Shown here one piece after another: positions 9,177-19,035 of a DNA stretch of 41,006 nucleotides (its first letter is position 1; every line of letters begins with the position of its first letter). The notes under the pieces are model-generated. The model was not told where the DNA came from. It was given only the letters and a program-made list of their open reading frames with translations, and did not search any database. The DNA comes from Taylorella asinigenitalis ATCC 700933 (GTDB lineage Bacteria > Pseudomonadota > Gammaproteobacteria > Burkholderiales > Burkholderiaceae_B), in the NCBI RefSeq assembly GCF_000687755.1, contig NZ_JHXN01000012.1, positions 1-41,006 on the forward strand. The letters run 5' to 3'. The position numbers and the translations under genes were made by a program.

Positions 9177-10327
9177 AGTCAGCCATAAAGCTACTATCTA
9201 AAGAAATTTATAAAACATGTGCACTAGTTATCTTAGTGCTCCTAGGACTGTTTACATTTTTTGAAACGATTGAAGAGTTTGACAAATTAAACGAAATTTA
9301 TACTCTTTGGGTGATGCTTGCATTGCAGGCTTTTCAGCTTCCTACTAGACTTTATGACATTCTCCCGATTGGGCTACTTATTGGTGCCGTTGTAGCCTTA
9401 GCAAATCTTGCACAGAGAAACGAGCTTGTAATATTAAGAGTATCTGGACTAAGTAGCAGAAAACTTTTATTAATGCTCTGGTGGATTACAGTACCTATAG
9501 TTATTTTTGCGACCTTACTTTCAGAAGTTATTACTCCTTGGGCCGATCAAAGAGTTAGTGCGATAAATATGGCTGTATTAGGTAAAAAAAGCAATCAATT
9601 GGATTCAGGTTACTGGTTTAGGGAGCCTTCTTCTAAAGATACCTATAGGGTGATTAATCTTCAAAACCTAATAGATAATAAAACTGTTGAAGGCATAAAG
9701 GTATATGAGTATTCAATTGTAGATAATCAATTCAAAAGACTACTCATAGCTGAAAAAGGTGAACTAGCAAACAAAGAATTAAAACTATTTAAAGTTATTC
9801 AAACAGATAGTCTTATAAATATGGATAAAGTTCTAAATACAGAACATGACCCAGTTATAAAAGGTTCTAATTCACAAAAAATGGATATGGTTTCATTGCC
9901 AACATCATTAACTGAAAGCCGGCTATTGGCCACAGAACTAAAACCTGATCGCATGTCTACTTTGAAATTGCTTGATTACTTAGATTATCTTGAAGAGAAT
10001 AATTTAGAAAAAAATAGGCATGTTGTGGCATTGTGGAGAAAGCTAAGCTATCCATTTGCATTGATTGTAATGATTACCTTGGCCACTCCTCTAGGATTTG
10101 TACAGAATCGCAAAGGTGGGGTTGGGGCTAAAATATTTATTGGAATATTAATTGGTATTGTTTTCTTTATGGTAAATCAGTTGTCACTAAATATGGGTAT
10201 GCTAAGCAATTTACCACCATGGATTACGGCCTTATTGCCAAACATAATAGCTATGGTTTTGGCCATGGGAGCCTTATATCTAATTGAAAGAAAACCTAAA
10301 CCTAAACCTCCAATTTTATCGACATGA
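9173..10327 (+). CDS. lptG: LPS export permease component LptG (YjgQ family)
   Basis: 384 residues of the YjgP/YjgQ family. Three N-terminal transmembrane helices (about 14-34, 55-80, 100-120) are followed by a periplasmic jellyroll (about 130-270) and three C-terminal helices (about 288-306, 315-335, 345-366). The end FETIEEFDKL after the first helix and YLIERK at the C-terminus favour LptG over LptF. LptFG with LptB2 extracts LPS from the inner membrane. The start codon shares ATGA with the preceding stop. The partner lptF, usually adjacent, is not in this window. The assignment F versus G rests on sequence resemblance only. Confidence 0.85.
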   Translation: MKSAIKLLSKEIYKTCALVILVLLGLFTFFETIEEFDKLNEIYTLWVMLALQAFQLPTRLYDILPIGLLIGAVVALANLAQRNELVILRVSGLSSRKLLLMLWWITVPIVIFATLLSEVITPWADQRVSAINMAVLGKKSNQLDSGYWFREPSSKDTYRVINLQNLIDNKTVEGIKVYEYSIVDNQFKRLLIAEKGELANKELKLFKVIQTDSLINMDKVLNTEHDPVIKGSNSQKMDMVSLPTSLTESRLLATELKPDRMSTLKLLDYLDYLEENNLEKNRHVVALWRKLSYPFALIVMITLATPLGFVQNRKGGVGAKIFIGILIGIVFFMVNQLSLNMGMLSNLPPWITALLPNIIAMVLAMGALYLIERKPKPKPPILST

Positions 10328-11175
10328 CTAAATCTAAGAATAAAAAATCTGTGTGGGCTATAGGGGACGTTCAAGGGTGTTATGACCCCCTTAAGAAACT
10401 GCTCGACTCAAAAGAAATCAAACATGATGAAAATTCTGAAATTTGGTTTGCTGGGGATATTATTAACAGAGGGCCAAAATCTTTAAAGACTATTCGCCAT
10501 ATCATGTCTATGGGCGATAGAGCCAAAACAGTTTTAGGAAATCATGATTTGCATCTTCTAGCATGTTATGCAGGATTTAGAAGAGAAAATAAAACCGATA
10601 CAATCAATGAAATTCTTAGTGCTCCCGACGTAAAAGATATTATTAATTGGCTTCGATCTAGACCTCTAGCACATTATGATCAAGGGCATCTATTGGTGCA
10701 TGCGGGAGTATTGCCAAAGTGGGACTTAGAAAAAACGCTAAGCCTTGCAAAAGAAGTTGAAGAAGCTTTGCAATCAAAAAATTGGAAAAAATATCTCGAA
10801 AAGATGTACGGCAATGAACCAAATAGATGGACAGAATCGCTAAAGGGTTCACGCAGACGCAGGGTTATTATTAATTCTTTTACACGTATGCGTATGTGCT
10901 TTCCAGACGGTTCTATGGAATTTGGATCTAAAGAAGCTCCTTCAAATTCAAAACAGTTTAATTTAGTTCCTTGGTTTGAAGTAGCCGACCGCAAATGCAA
11001 AGACACAACCATAATCTTCGGCCACTGGTCCACTCTTGGACTTATGGTCAAGAAACATCTGATAGCATTAGATACTGGATGTGTATGGGGCGGGAAATTA
11101 TCAGCTATTAGGCTATCAGATAGATTATTGGTTCAGGTTGACGGGGATAATCGCAAACCCAAAAGAAAAATTTAA
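10324..11175 (+). CDS. apaH: Symmetrical bis(5'-nucleosyl)-tetraphosphatase
   Basis: 283 residues, as expected for ApaH. The calcineurin-type phosphoesterase motifs are GDVQGC (14-19), GDIINRGP, GNHDLH and VHAGVLPKW, which supply the two-metal site, with a late GHWSTLG segment. The enzyme hydrolyses Ap4A to two ADP. It starts within the lptG stop (ATGA overlap), the last gene of the mpl-rnb-lptG-apaH unit. Its TAA at 11173-11175 is directly adjacent to the convergent plsC stop, leaving no intergenic base. Confidence 0.95.
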   Translation: MTKSKNKKSVWAIGDVQGCYDPLKKLLDSKEIKHDENSEIWFAGDIINRGPKSLKTIRHIMSMGDRAKTVLGNHDLHLLACYAGFRRENKTDTINEILSAPDVKDIINWLRSRPLAHYDQGHLLVHAGVLPKWDLEKTLSLAKEVEEALQSKNWKKYLEKMYGNEPNRWTESLKGSRRRRVIINSFTRMRMCFPDGSMEFGSKEAPSNSKQFNLVPWFEVADRKCKDTTIIFGHWSTLGLMVKKHLIALDTGCVWGGKLSAIRLSDRLLVQVDGDNRKPKRKI

Positions 11176-11952
11176 TTATCTTGAGGATGTTTGAGGTGCT
11201 GCTACTTCATTTAGTAGTTGCTGATATACGAAATCCGTAAGTTCCTGTCTTGAAAGCTCGCCTTTATCGGGCATCTGCATCATTGGAAGATACTTCACGG
11301 TAACGCCTACCTTTCTACTACTTAGCAAAATCCAAAGATTTTTTATCATGCTTTGATCGCCTACAAATGCGACTCGTCCACTTCTCTCTCCTTTATATGT
11401 AAAAAGAAGGGCAACTGGCTGAACAGGGATCTCCATCTTAATAGCCACATCGAATAAACCGCTATATAGTGGCAATACTGTGAAACCCTCAGTTGTGGTA
11501 CCTTCAGGAAATAGCCCAATACTATCTCCTCTTGAAAAAGTTTCCGCCATCTTATCGTTGATATCTCTAAGTCCTTGACGAGAACTGCGATCAATATATA
11601 TCGTACCAACAGCAGATACCATCCAACCTACGATAGGCCAGTCTTGAATCTCCATTTTGGCAATAAATCTGTTTATCCTTCTGCAATTTAATAGGAAAAT
11701 ATCAATCCACGATACATGATTAGCCACGAGCAAAACTGGACCATCCAATACTGGTGTGCCTTTATATTGAATCTTAATTCCAGTTGATTTAACTAGAGCT
11801 ATAGATAGCCTACGAATAACTTCATCACGTCGTTTTCGATTTAGAACTTTATAGCCTAAAACCAAAAACACCATGCCCGTTAGAATAATAAGCGCTAGAA
11901 ATGTAAATCTAGCAATAAATCTCAGAAGTGGCAATAAACTACTCCCTCTCAA
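11176..11952 (-). CDS. plsC: 1-acyl-sn-glycerol-3-phosphate acyltransferase
   Basis: 258 residues. One N-terminal transmembrane helix (about 13-35) is followed by the acyltransferase motif NHVSWID (78-84, catalytic His79 and Asp84) and the glycerophosphate motif FPEGTTTEG (about 148-156). PlsC makes phosphatidic acid at the inner membrane. The start is uncertain: TTG 11952 has GGAGG eleven bases upstream, whereas a second TTG at 11934 has GGGAG seven bases upstream. Starting there would shorten the protein by six residues and remove the 14-base overlap with pyrC'. It is the last gene of the rubA-algH-ruvX-pyrB-pyrC' unit. Confidence 0.88.
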   Translation of the reverse strand: MRGSSLLPLLRFIARFTFLALIILTGMVFLVLGYKVLNRKRRDEVIRRLSIALVKSTGIKIQYKGTPVLDGPVLLVANHVSWIDIFLLNCRRINRFIAKMEIQDWPIVGWMVSAVGTIYIDRSSRQGLRDINDKMAETFSRGDSIGLFPEGTTTEGFTVLPLYSGLFDVAIKMEIPVQPVALLFTYKGERSGRVAFVGDQSMIKNLWILLSSRKVGVTVKYLPMMQMPDKGELSRQELTDFVYQQLLNEVAAPQTSSR

Positions 11953-13225
11953 AAACTAATTTACCTCCAACAAAAGTTTTAAGCACTTTTGCAGGAAGAG
12001 GATAATTTAGGAAGGGAGTATGATAATTTAAGCTAGTCAAAGTGTCACTACTTGGTGTCCATTCTGTCTCTAAATCCACGCATATTAAATTAGCCTCGGC
12101 CCCCTCTTTTATAGTACCGATACCAGAATTTTTAGAAATTACATCTCCTGGTTTATTGCTAACTAATTGAATAGCATCAAGTAAAGAGACATTATTTTGC
12201 TTAGCCCACTTAATAATTGCACTTAATAAAATCTCAAAACCCACAGCTCCAGGGCTTGCTTCTGCAAATGGAACCTGCTTATGGTCACTACTTACGGATA
12301 AATGATTTGAGCTAATTGCATCGATAGTTCCATCAATTAAGCCCTGTGTTATCGCATCTCTATCCCTTTGAGATCGTAGAGGTGGATTAAGCCTAAAATG
12401 AGTATCAAAAAAGGCAATGTCTTGATCGATAAAGTGAAGATTATTGATTGAAACATCGCACGTTATGGGCAAATTTTGTTTTTTTGCTTCCCTAACAATA
12501 TTAATACCCTCTGCACTAGTTAGATTGGAAATGTGCAAGGTGGTCATAGTACTCTTTTGTAGGGCAAATAAAGTATTTAGGGCAATAGTTTCCGCCTGAA
12601 CTGGTACACCTGGCAATCCTAAACGTGAAGAATAAGCACCACTAGCCATTACACCTGAGTCAGTCAAATTCGGTTCTGATGCTTGTAGCCACAAAGCCAA
12701 TTGATGCGTTCTTGCATACCGCATGGCTCTATTAAGGGTAGATAGGTTAATTAGCGGCTTATTTGATTGCGAAAATCCAATACATCCTGAATTTTTTAAA
12801 GTTGACATAGGTGCAAGAACTTCTCCCTTCATGCCTAAGGTAAGAGCACCTAGGGGATATACTTTCGATAAACCGAGATCTGATGCGTTTCTTAGTATGG
12901 TGTCTACAAGTCCTGGCTCATCCAATATTGGATGCGTATCTGGAGATAATACAATGCTTGTAATCCCTCCAGCGACTGCCGCTCCGAGTTCACGTTTGAG
13001 ATCGGAATAAAGATCATTTCCATGTTTTAGATGCGAACATAGGTCTACTAATCCTGGCATCACAACTTTGTTCTTTAAATCGATAACTTGAGCATCGCTT
13101 ATATTTTCGTATTTGGCGTCTTTCGCTATTTTTGTGATTTTTCCATCATCAATTTTTATGGTGGCAATGCCGTCGTATCCCTCCATCGGCTCTAGTAATC
13201 GAGCATTAGTTAATACATACTTCAT
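11939..13225 (-). CDS. pyrX: Dihydroorotase-like protein lacking catalytic residues (PyrC'/PyrX type)
   Basis: 428 residues with the amidohydrolase/class I dihydroorotase fold. The family motif DxHxH reads DLCSH here (61-65), so the first zinc His is Cys63. The PHHL motif reads INNL (260-263), losing another metal His. The IATDH motif reads ISSNH (304-308), so the catalytic Asp is Asn307. His231 remains. These losses match the non-catalytic PyrC' of Pseudomonas, which is required to assemble active aspartate transcarbamoylase with PyrB. As there, the start overlaps the pyrB stop by four bases (ATGA). A separate active dihydroorotase should exist elsewhere. Function as a structural partner is inferred from family and context. 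Confidence 0.88.
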   Translation of the reverse strand: MKYVLTNARLLEPMEGYDGIATIKIDDGKITKIAKDAKYENISDAQVIDLKNKVVMPGLVDLCSHLKHGNDLYSDLKRELGAAVAGGITSIVLSPDTHPILDEPGLVDTILRNASDLGLSKVYPLGALTLGMKGEVLAPMSTLKNSGCIGFSQSNKPLINLSTLNRAMRYARTHQLALWLQASEPNLTDSGVMASGAYSSRLGLPGVPVQAETIALNTLFALQKSTMTTLHISNLTSAEGINIVREAKKQNLPITCDVSINNLHFIDQDIAFFDTHFRLNPPLRSQRDRDAITQGLIDGTIDAISSNHLSVSSDHKQVPFAEASPGAVGFEILLSAIIKWAKQNNVSLLDAIQLVSNKPGDVISKNSGIGTIKEGAEANLICVDLETEWTPSSDTLTSLNYHTPFLNYPLPAKVLKTFVGGKLVFERE

Positions 13226-14172
13226 TTTGCACTCCCAAGAATTTTCATAACAGCCATACGTACCGCAATACCGAAAGTTACTTGATCCAATATTACGGCC
13301 TGCGGTCCATCTGCAATTCTTGAATCAATTTCTACACCTCGATTCATAGGGCCAGGGTGCATAACAATTGCATCATCCTTAGCTAATTTGAGTTTTTTAG
13401 CTGTCAGTCCATACGTTTGATAGTATTCATGAGCTGATGGCAATAAAGCTCCGCTCATCCTTTCATTTTGAAGACGCAACATAATTATTACATCAACGTC
13501 TCTAAGCCCCTCTTCCATATTTGTAAAAACTTTAACGCCAAGTTTATCGATTGCGGTTGGTAGAAGTGTCAGTGGCCCAATCACTCTAATCTCGGCGGCA
13601 CCAAGAGTGGTCAAAGCATGTATATCCGAACGAGCTACACGCGAGTGCATAATATCACCAACTATAGCCACCGTAAGATTAGAAAAATCTTTTTTATAGT
13701 GACGAATAGTGTACATATCAAGTAAGCCTTGGGTTGGGTGAGCATGCCAACCATCTCCTGCATTTACTACATGTACATGGTCCTTAGTATGGTTGGCAAT
13801 AAGATATGGTGCTCCACTAGCATTATGTCTAACTACAAAAATATCAGCTTGCATAGCTGATAAGTTGTCGATAGTGTCTAGGAGCGATTCTCCCTTAGCA
13901 GTTGAGGATGAGGAAATATTCAGATTGAACACATCAGCTGAAAGTCTTTTAGCGGCTATTTCGAAGGTAGTACGTGTCCTTGTAGAATTTTCGAAAAAAA
14001 GATTGAATACATTCTTGCCGTGAAGATACGGATATTTTTTGCTTTCCTGAGCTGCAGCTGTTGCAAACTCCTTAGCTGTATCAAGAATGTGAAAGATAAT
14101 ATCTTTGGGCAACCCTTCTGTAGACAATAAGTGAATAAGTTCACCATTCTTATTTAATTGTGGGTTATACAT
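13222..14172 (-). CDS. pyrB: Aspartate carbamoyltransferase catalytic subunit
   Basis: 316 residues. The carbamoyl-phosphate motif [12 protein letters not shown] (60-71) and the C-terminal [13 protein letters not shown] motif identify ATCase. The N-terminus [21 protein letters not shown] resembles the extended form found in enzymes that form dodecamers with PyrC'. It catalyses the committed step of pyrimidine synthesis. No pyrI follows. It lies four bases after ruvX, so the pyrR gene found between ruvX and pyrB in Pseudomonas is missing here. Confidence 0.96.
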   Translation of the reverse strand: MYNPQLNKNGELIHLLSTEGLPKDIIFHILDTAKEFATAAAQESKKYPYLHGKNVFNLFFENSTRTRTTFEIAAKRLSADVFNLNISSSSTAKGESLLDTIDNLSAMQADIFVVRHNASGAPYLIANHTKDHVHVVNAGDGWHAHPTQGLLDMYTIRHYKKDFSNLTVAIVGDIMHSRVARSDIHALTTLGAAEIRVIGPLTLLPTAIDKLGVKVFTNMEEGLRDVDVIIMLRLQNERMSGALLPSAHEYYQTYGLTAKKLKLAKDDAIVMHPGPMNRGVEIDSRIADGPQAVILDQVTFGIAVRMAVMKILGSAK

Positions 14173-14176
14173 TTAA

Positions 14177-14638
14177 CTATTCCTGTTTATGGGCATTAGA
14201 AACTAGATTATGGTTATATTGAGGATTAAAAAATCTCTCAAGTATAACGGCTGCTGCATAATGATCCTCATCTGGTCCGCAGTGACAGATTTCCTGAGCT
14301 TCGATACTACTAAACCTTTCATCTATTAGTTCTACGGGAAGATTAAATCTACCCTTAAGTTGATTTGCAAATTTTCTTGCTAATCTACTGGCCTCTTGTT
14401 CTTGACCATTAAGATTAATAGGTAAGCCGACCACTAATAAGTCTGGATTCCATTCAGAAATAAACTTCGCAACACCTGCGAATCGTGCAGCTATCGTATC
14501 ATTTTTGATAATACCAAGTGGTCTAGCACTCTTAGTAACTGAATTACCTAAAGCAACTCCAATTTTTTTCATTCCATAATCAAAAGCTAGAATCGTCAAA
14601 TCTTTTGAAATGGGCTTACTTTGAGAAGAATTATGCAT
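14177..14638 (-). CDS. ruvX: Putative pre-16S rRNA nuclease / RuvX (YqgF)
   Basis: 153 residues from ATG 14638. The RNase H-like fold is indicated by ILAFDYGMKKIGVALGN (about 16-32), the middle LLVVGLPINLNGQEQ segment and VELIDERFSSIEA with its acidic residues. YqgF proteins act in 16S rRNA 5' maturation and have been proposed as Holliday junction resolvases. An in-frame start at 14671 would add eleven residues and overlap algH by 41 bases. ATG 14638 gives the usual length and an 8-base overlap, so it is chosen here, although its Shine-Dalgarno is weak and translation is probably coupled to algH. Confidence 0.88.
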   Translation of the reverse strand: MHNSSQSKPISKDLTILAFDYGMKKIGVALGNSVTKSARPLGIIKNDTIAARFAGVAKFISEWNPDLLVVGLPINLNGQEQEASRLARKFANQLKGRFNLPVELIDERFSSIEAQEICHCGPDEDHYAAAVILERFFNPQYNHNLVSNAHKQE

Positions 14639-15212
14639 TGCCGCTGCCACCGTGAAGATCATGAGGCTCAATTCCTATAAGTTCAAACGCTTTACGATAC
14701 CTATCTTCAATTGGTACTTCAAACATAAGAGATAAATCACTCTTAAGCGTTATCCAGTAATTAGAGACTATTTCTTCTTCTAGTTGATTCGGAGCCCAAC
14801 TGCTATAACCATTAAAAACAACAATTCTTTTAGGATTAATTCCCTTAGAGAAATCTTGCAGGACTTCAGGACCATCAAGCATTTCAGGAATGGCATCGCC
14901 TTCAGTAACCACCAATATATGATCAAGGCCCAGTGGCCCGCCAGTTAGGATTTTAGATCCAGGAAATTTTTCCTGAATCTTGCTCCAGCTATCACTTGGG
15001 ATTTCTTTAACGTTAGCGTCGTCGATATCGGGATTCATAGGGTCGACAAATTCCGACAAATCGTGAGGGCTCGGTTTATTAATTACTACTCCCAATGCCC
15101 CATCATCATCATGTTTCAAAATATAAACAACAGAATTATCGAACACAGAATTGCCCGTAGATGGCATGGATACCAAATAGTATCCAGAGAGAATGAGCTT
15201 ATTAAGGGTCAT
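14631..15212 (-). CDS. algH: YqgE/AlgH family protein (UPF0301)
   Basis: 193 residues, usual for the family. The N-terminal LSGYYLVSMPSTGNSVFDNSVVYILKHDDDGALGVVINKP block is the family hallmark, and GGPLGLDHILV and GYSSWAPNQLEEEI are also conserved. The biochemical role is not settled; it neighbours ruvX in many proteobacteria. It starts six bases after the rubredoxin stop. Confidence 0.93.
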   Translation of the reverse strand: MTLNKLILSGYYLVSMPSTGNSVFDNSVVYILKHDDDGALGVVINKPSPHDLSEFVDPMNPDIDDANVKEIPSDSWSKIQEKFPGSKILTGGPLGLDHILVVTEGDAIPEMLDGPEVLQDFSKGINPKRIVVFNGYSSWAPNQLEEEIVSNYWITLKSDLSLMFEVPIEDRYRKAFELIGIEPHDLHGGSGNA

Positions 15213-15218
15213 TTCAAA

Positions 15219-15383
15219 TTACATAGGAATTTCTTGGAAATCGTCCTTTGTTCCACCGCAATCAGGACAAGTCCAATCAGCAGGAACATCCTCCCACTTA
15301 GTACCTGGTGGAATTCCAGACTCTGGATCACCAAGTTCTTCATCATAGATATGACCACAAATGATGCACATATATGTCTTCAT
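15219..15383 (-). CDS. rubA: Rubredoxin
   Basis: A 54-residue protein beginning [10 protein letters not shown]. The iron is bound by four Cys in two knuckles, [10 protein letters not shown] (Cys6, Cys9) and [11 protein letters not shown] (Cys39, Cys42), and the typical [20 protein letters not shown] core is present. AGGA lies nine bases before the ATG. Rubredoxins are small one-electron carriers of the cytoplasm; the redox partner here is not identifiable. The gene heads the minus-strand unit ending in plsC and is divergent from thiE, with 58 bases of AT-rich promoter DNA between them. Confidence 0.96.
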   Translation of the reverse strand: MKTYMCIICGHIYDEELGDPESGIPPGTKWEDVPADWTCPDCGGTKDDFQEIPM

Positions 15384-15441
15384 AAGCTATCCTAGAGTTA
15401 AAATTCAATTTTACAAAAAATTTTAATCAATCATATTTTTT

Positions 15442-16083
15442 ATGACTATACCAAAAGGACTTTACGGAATAACCCCTGATTGGGATAATTTTGATAAAGT
15501 TATTGAAGCCGTTAGGGTGGCTTGCGAAGCTGGCTTACCGATATTGCAATTTCGTAGAAAAAAAGAAGAGCCTTATAAATTAAGATTAGAGCAATGCAAA
15601 AGAATTAGGGACATTTGCCTTAGGGAAAATACTTTATTTATAGTCAATGACAGTATTCAATTAGCAATGGATTCACAGGCAGATGGAGTGCATTTAGGGC
15701 GTGAAGATATTGATTACAGGGACATTGCCACCACATATGCTTTAGAGAGGGGATATTTTGCTATTGGGTATAGCTGCTATAACAGCTTAGATATGGCACG
15801 GGATGCGGTTAAAAATGGTGCCTCATATATAGCTTTTGGGGCTATGTACCCATCTCCCACAAAGCCCAATGCTGTAAAAGCCGACACGAATCTTATAAAA
15901 GAGGCAAGAAAAGAATTTGTTGATATTCCTATAGTTTGCATTGGTGGTATAACATTGCAAAATGCTTTGCCTTTAATTGAAGCAGGGGCAGATAATGTGG
16001 CGGTAATTACAGGGTTGTTTGAAAGCGAGGACATTGCCAAAGCGGTAAGGGAATTTAAGAATTTATTTGAACATTGGAAATGA
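15442..16083 (+). CDS. thiE: Thiamine-phosphate synthase
   Basis: 213 residues with a TIM-barrel ThiE fold: LYGITPD at the start, QFRRKK (35-40; phosphate-binding Arg/Lys region), [20 protein letters not shown], and [16 protein letters not shown] followed by VCIGGIT. The enzyme couples HMP pyrophosphate and thiazole phosphate to thiamine phosphate. No thi riboswitch fits in the 58-base leader. It heads the thiE-hemL-helicase-methyltransferase unit; thiE beside hemL is a common Burkholderiales order. Confidence 0.92.
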   Translation: MTIPKGLYGITPDWDNFDKVIEAVRVACEAGLPILQFRRKKEEPYKLRLEQCKRIRDICLRENTLFIVNDSIQLAMDSQADGVHLGREDIDYRDIATTYALERGYFAIGYSCYNSLDMARDAVKNGASYIAFGAMYPSPTKPNAVKADTNLIKEARKEFVDIPIVCIGGITLQNALPLIEAGADNVAVITGLFESEDIAKAVREFKNLFEHWK

Positions 16084-16084
16084 T

Positions 16085-17380
16085 ATGACTACTAACGAAG
16101 CTATTTTTGAACGCGCACAAAAAACGATTCCGGGGGGCGTTAATTCTCCTGTTCGTGCATTTAAGTCTGTGGGCGGAACTCCGAAATTTATTAAGAAAGC
16201 CCTAGGCGGATATATGTGGGATATAGAGGGTAAAAAATATGTTGACTATATCGGCTCATGGGGGCCTGCTATTGCGGGTCATGCAAATCCTGAAGTCCTT
16301 GAGGCTGTGCACAAAGCAGTAGCAGATGGTTTGTCTTTTGGGGCTCCAACTGAGGCGGAAGTTCTGCTTGCTGAGCGTATCTGCGAATTATTGCCTAGCA
16401 TTGAACAAGTGCGATTAGTGAGTTCTGGAACTGAAGCAACCATGAGTGCTATTAGACTGGCTCGTGGCTTCACTGGTCGCAACAAAATTTTAAAATTTGA
16501 GGGTTGCTATCATGGTCACTCAGATAGCTTGCTTGTTAAATCAGGGTCAGGATTATTGACTTTTGGAAATCCTTCATCGGCGGGCGTTCCAGAAGAGTTT
16601 GTTTCTCATACTATCGTTATTGAATATAACAATATCGAGGCTGTACGCGAATGTTTTTCTAAATATGGTTCTGATATCGCATGCGTTATCGTAGAGCCTG
16701 TTGCAGGAAATATGAATTTAGTTAAACCTACAAAAGAATTTCTACAAACTTTACGTGATGTTTGCGATGAATATGAGTCTGTGCTTATTTTCGATGAAGT
16801 TATGACAGGATTTAGAGTAGGTCTTGACTGTGCTCAGGGGCATTTTGGAATCAAGCCTGATATGACCACTTTAGCTAAGGTTATCGGGGGTGGCATGCCT
16901 ATTGGGGCTTTTGGTGGTCGCCGCAATATTATGAGCAAAATTGCACCTCTAGGACCAGTTTATCAAGCAGGGACATTGTCAGGAAATCCTGTGGCTGTAG
17001 CTGCGGGTTTAAAAACTCTTGAAATTATCTCAAGACCAGGCTTTTATGATGGACTTAAATCTTATAACGAGAAATTCACGAGTGGTTTGAGTGATATTGC
17101 CACAAAAAAAGGAGTTAAATTCTGCACTGACTTTATAGGTGGCATGTTTGGGTTATACTTCTTGGAGTCTGTGCCTAAGAGCTTCCCAGATGTTCAAAAA
17201 TCAAACACGGATGCATTCAACATTTTCTTCCATAAATTACTAGAAAATGGCGTGCATATTGCGCCGTCAGCTTATGAAGCTGGCTTTATCTCTGCCTCTC
17301 ATGATGAGGACAGCCTAAAAATAACATTGACTGCAGCTGAAGCGGCATTTGAGGCCGTGGCTGCACATAAAGGGTCTTAA
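16085..17380 (+). CDS. hemL: Glutamate-1-semialdehyde 2,1-aminomutase
   Basis: 431 residues from ATG 16085. [15 protein letters not shown] marks the family, [15 protein letters not shown] binds the PLP phosphate, [12 protein letters not shown] holds the PLP-ring Asp, and [10 protein letters not shown] supplies the Schiff-base Lys, which is Lys265 with this start, the same number as in E. coli. A TTG at 16067 is in frame but would overlap thiE; GGAA before 16085 and the Lys numbering support the ATG. It makes 5-aminolevulinate for heme by the C5 route. Confidence 0.97.
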   Translation: MTTNEAIFERAQKTIPGGVNSPVRAFKSVGGTPKFIKKALGGYMWDIEGKKYVDYIGSWGPAIAGHANPEVLEAVHKAVADGLSFGAPTEAEVLLAERICELLPSIEQVRLVSSGTEATMSAIRLARGFTGRNKILKFEGCYHGHSDSLLVKSGSGLLTFGNPSSAGVPEEFVSHTIVIEYNNIEAVRECFSKYGSDIACVIVEPVAGNMNLVKPTKEFLQTLRDVCDEYESVLIFDEVMTGFRVGLDCAQGHFGIKPDMTTLAKVIGGGMPIGAFGGRRNIMSKIAPLGPVYQAGTLSGNPVAVAAGLKTLEIISRPGFYDGLKSYNEKFTSGLSDIATKKGVKFCTDFIGGMFGLYFLESVPKSFPDVQKSNTDAFNIFFHKLLENGVHIAPSAYEAGFISASHDEDSLKITLTAAEAAFEAVAAHKGS

Positions 17381-19035
17381 TGAACGACAGTAAATTTGCC
17401 GATCTAGGCATTGAGCAGATACTTCTTAAATCTTTAGAGAGGATTGATTTTCGTAATCCAACGGAGGTACAAGTTAAGTCTATTCCACTTGCACTTGAGG
17501 GTAAGGACTTAATTGTTTCTGCTCAAACTGGAAGCGGTAAAACTGCGGCTTTTATGCTCCCATCTATTCAAAGACTTTTGCATGAACTTGAAACACGGCC
17601 ACAAACTGAGGAAATATCTAAAGCTAAATCTTCGCGACGTAAAAAAGGTAAGTCAACGGCGAATCCCCCTAAATACGGTGTACAAATTTTAGTCCTTACA
17701 CCTACTCGAGAACTTGCTATGCAAGTTGCGGATGCGACGAAAGAATTTATTTACGGATTTAAAGGCGTGCACATTGCCACCCTAGTAGGGGGGATGGCCC
17801 ATGGACCGCAAATAAACTCACTCTCACGCGAGGTAGAGATTATTGTAGCTACGCCTGGAAGGCTTTTGGATCATATAAAAGCTGGACGCGTAATATTGCA
17901 CAATCTTAAGGTGCTTATTTTAGATGAAGCTGACCGCATGCTCGATATGGGTTTTATTCATGATATTAAAAATGTGGTTGCTGAAACTCCAGATGAAAAG
18001 CAGACATTGCTTTTTTCTGCGACATTTGAAGGAAATACCGTTAAGCTTGCAAAAGAGATGCTTAAATCGCCTGAGAGGATTGTGGTATCTGACCATAAGG
18101 AGAAGCATCAAAATATCGAGCAATTCCTTTTTTATGCAGACACTGTGGGCCATAGATTTAAACTGCTTGAGGCTTTGCTGCGTGATCCAGATGTTGATCA
18201 AACAATTGTTTTTACTAAAACTAAACGTGGGGCTTGCGATTTAGCGAAACGTCTAAAAGATTTGGATTTTAAAGCAGGCGAATTGCACGGCGATATGAAT
18301 CAGGGTCAAAGAAACCGCACTATTCAAGCTCTTCAAAAAGGCCGAATTAAGGTGCTAGTAGCTACAGATGTGGCCGCACGCGGTATCGATATACAGGGCA
18401 TAAGCCATGTTGTGAATTATGACTTGCCTATGCAAGCGGAAGATTATGTGCATCGCATTGGTAGGACTGGGCGTGCAGGAAGAGATGGGCGTGCGTATAC
18501 ATTGGCACTTTTATCTGAACGTAGGGCGGTTCGATTTATCGAGAATTATATTTCTCGTGAACTCGATATCGCCGTGATACCTGGTTTGGAGCCTGTTGGG
18601 CGTGGTGCTATCAAGAAGAAAGGTTCGGCTGGAGCTAGCGGAACGGGACGTGCGGGCGGTCATGCGGGAGGACGTGCGGATGCTCGTGCTGGAAGCGGTA
18701 GTCGCAAAAAAACAAGTGAAGCTAAAGCCAGTGGAGCTCGCAAGGCTTCTAGCACTTCTCATACAAGCGATTCTCGAAAGTACAAAAGGAAAGAGGATGA
18801 GCGTGTTTCCTCGAACAAAAGACGTTCAAAATCCGAGAACTCCCTAAATGACAGCAAACGCACAAAACCTACAAGTAAAACTAAGACTGAAAGTAATTCT
18901 AAGGTCTCTGCCTCGAATAAACCTAGAACAAAAGGAAGCAGAAGCTCAACAGGAGGCCCTAAATTTTCAGAATGGGAACGAGGTGCTCGCAGTAATAAAC
19001 CTAAACACATCAAGAGAAGACAATCAAAAAAATAG
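17380..19035 (+). CDS. DEAD-box RNA helicase, RhlE-like
   Basis: 551 residues. Motif Q (FRNPTEVQ), motif I AQTGSGKTAAF, PTRELA, DEAD with LDMGF, SAT, and the C-terminal HRIGRTGRAGR are all present, so both RecA-like domains (about 1-225 and 235-390) look active. A short basic Ser/Lys insert lies between motifs I and Ia (about 75-95). The last 150 residues are disordered: first Gly/Ala/Arg-rich, then Ser/Lys/Arg-rich, with local base composition richer in GC than the neighbours. Such tails help RNA binding. The start shares one base with the hemL stop (TAATG). The likely role is RNA remodelling in ribosome assembly or decay. Confidence 0.88.
   Translation: MNDSKFADLGIEQILLKSLERIDFRNPTEVQVKSIPLALEGKDLIVSAQTGSGKTAAFMLPSIQRLLHELETRPQTEEISKAKSSRRKKGKSTANPPKYGVQILVLTPTRELAMQVADATKEFIYGFKGVHIATLVGGMAHGPQINSLSREVEIIVATPGRLLDHIKAGRVILHNLKVLILDEADRMLDMGFIHDIKNVVAETPDEKQTLLFSATFEGNTVKLAKEMLKSPERIVVSDHKEKHQNIEQFLFYADTVGHRFKLLEALLRDPDVDQTIVFTKTKRGACDLAKRLKDLDFKAGELHGDMNQGQRNRTIQALQKGRIKVLVATDVAARGIDIQGISHVVNYDLPMQAEDYVHRIGRTGRAGRDGRAYTLALLSERRAVRFIENYISRELDIAVIPGLEPVGRGAIKKKGSAGASGTGRAGGHAGGRADARAGSGSRKKTSEAKASGARKASSTSHTSDSRKYKRKEDERVSSNKRRSKSENSLNDSKRTKPTSKTKTESNSKVSASNKPRTKGSRSSTGGPKFSEWERGARSNKPKHIKRRQSKK

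Noticed and set aside
10680-11051. 123-codon open frame antisense to apaH
   Set aside because: It lies wholly within a well-supported gene, without ribosome site or family resemblance; treated as a chance frame.
15063-15395. 110-codon plus-strand frame over rubA and algH
   Set aside because: The minus-strand rubredoxin and AlgH are clearly genuine; this frame is their antisense shadow.
15384-15441. TPP riboswitch before thiE
   Set aside because: The space is 58 bases, AT-rich, and lacks the CUGAGA-type core.
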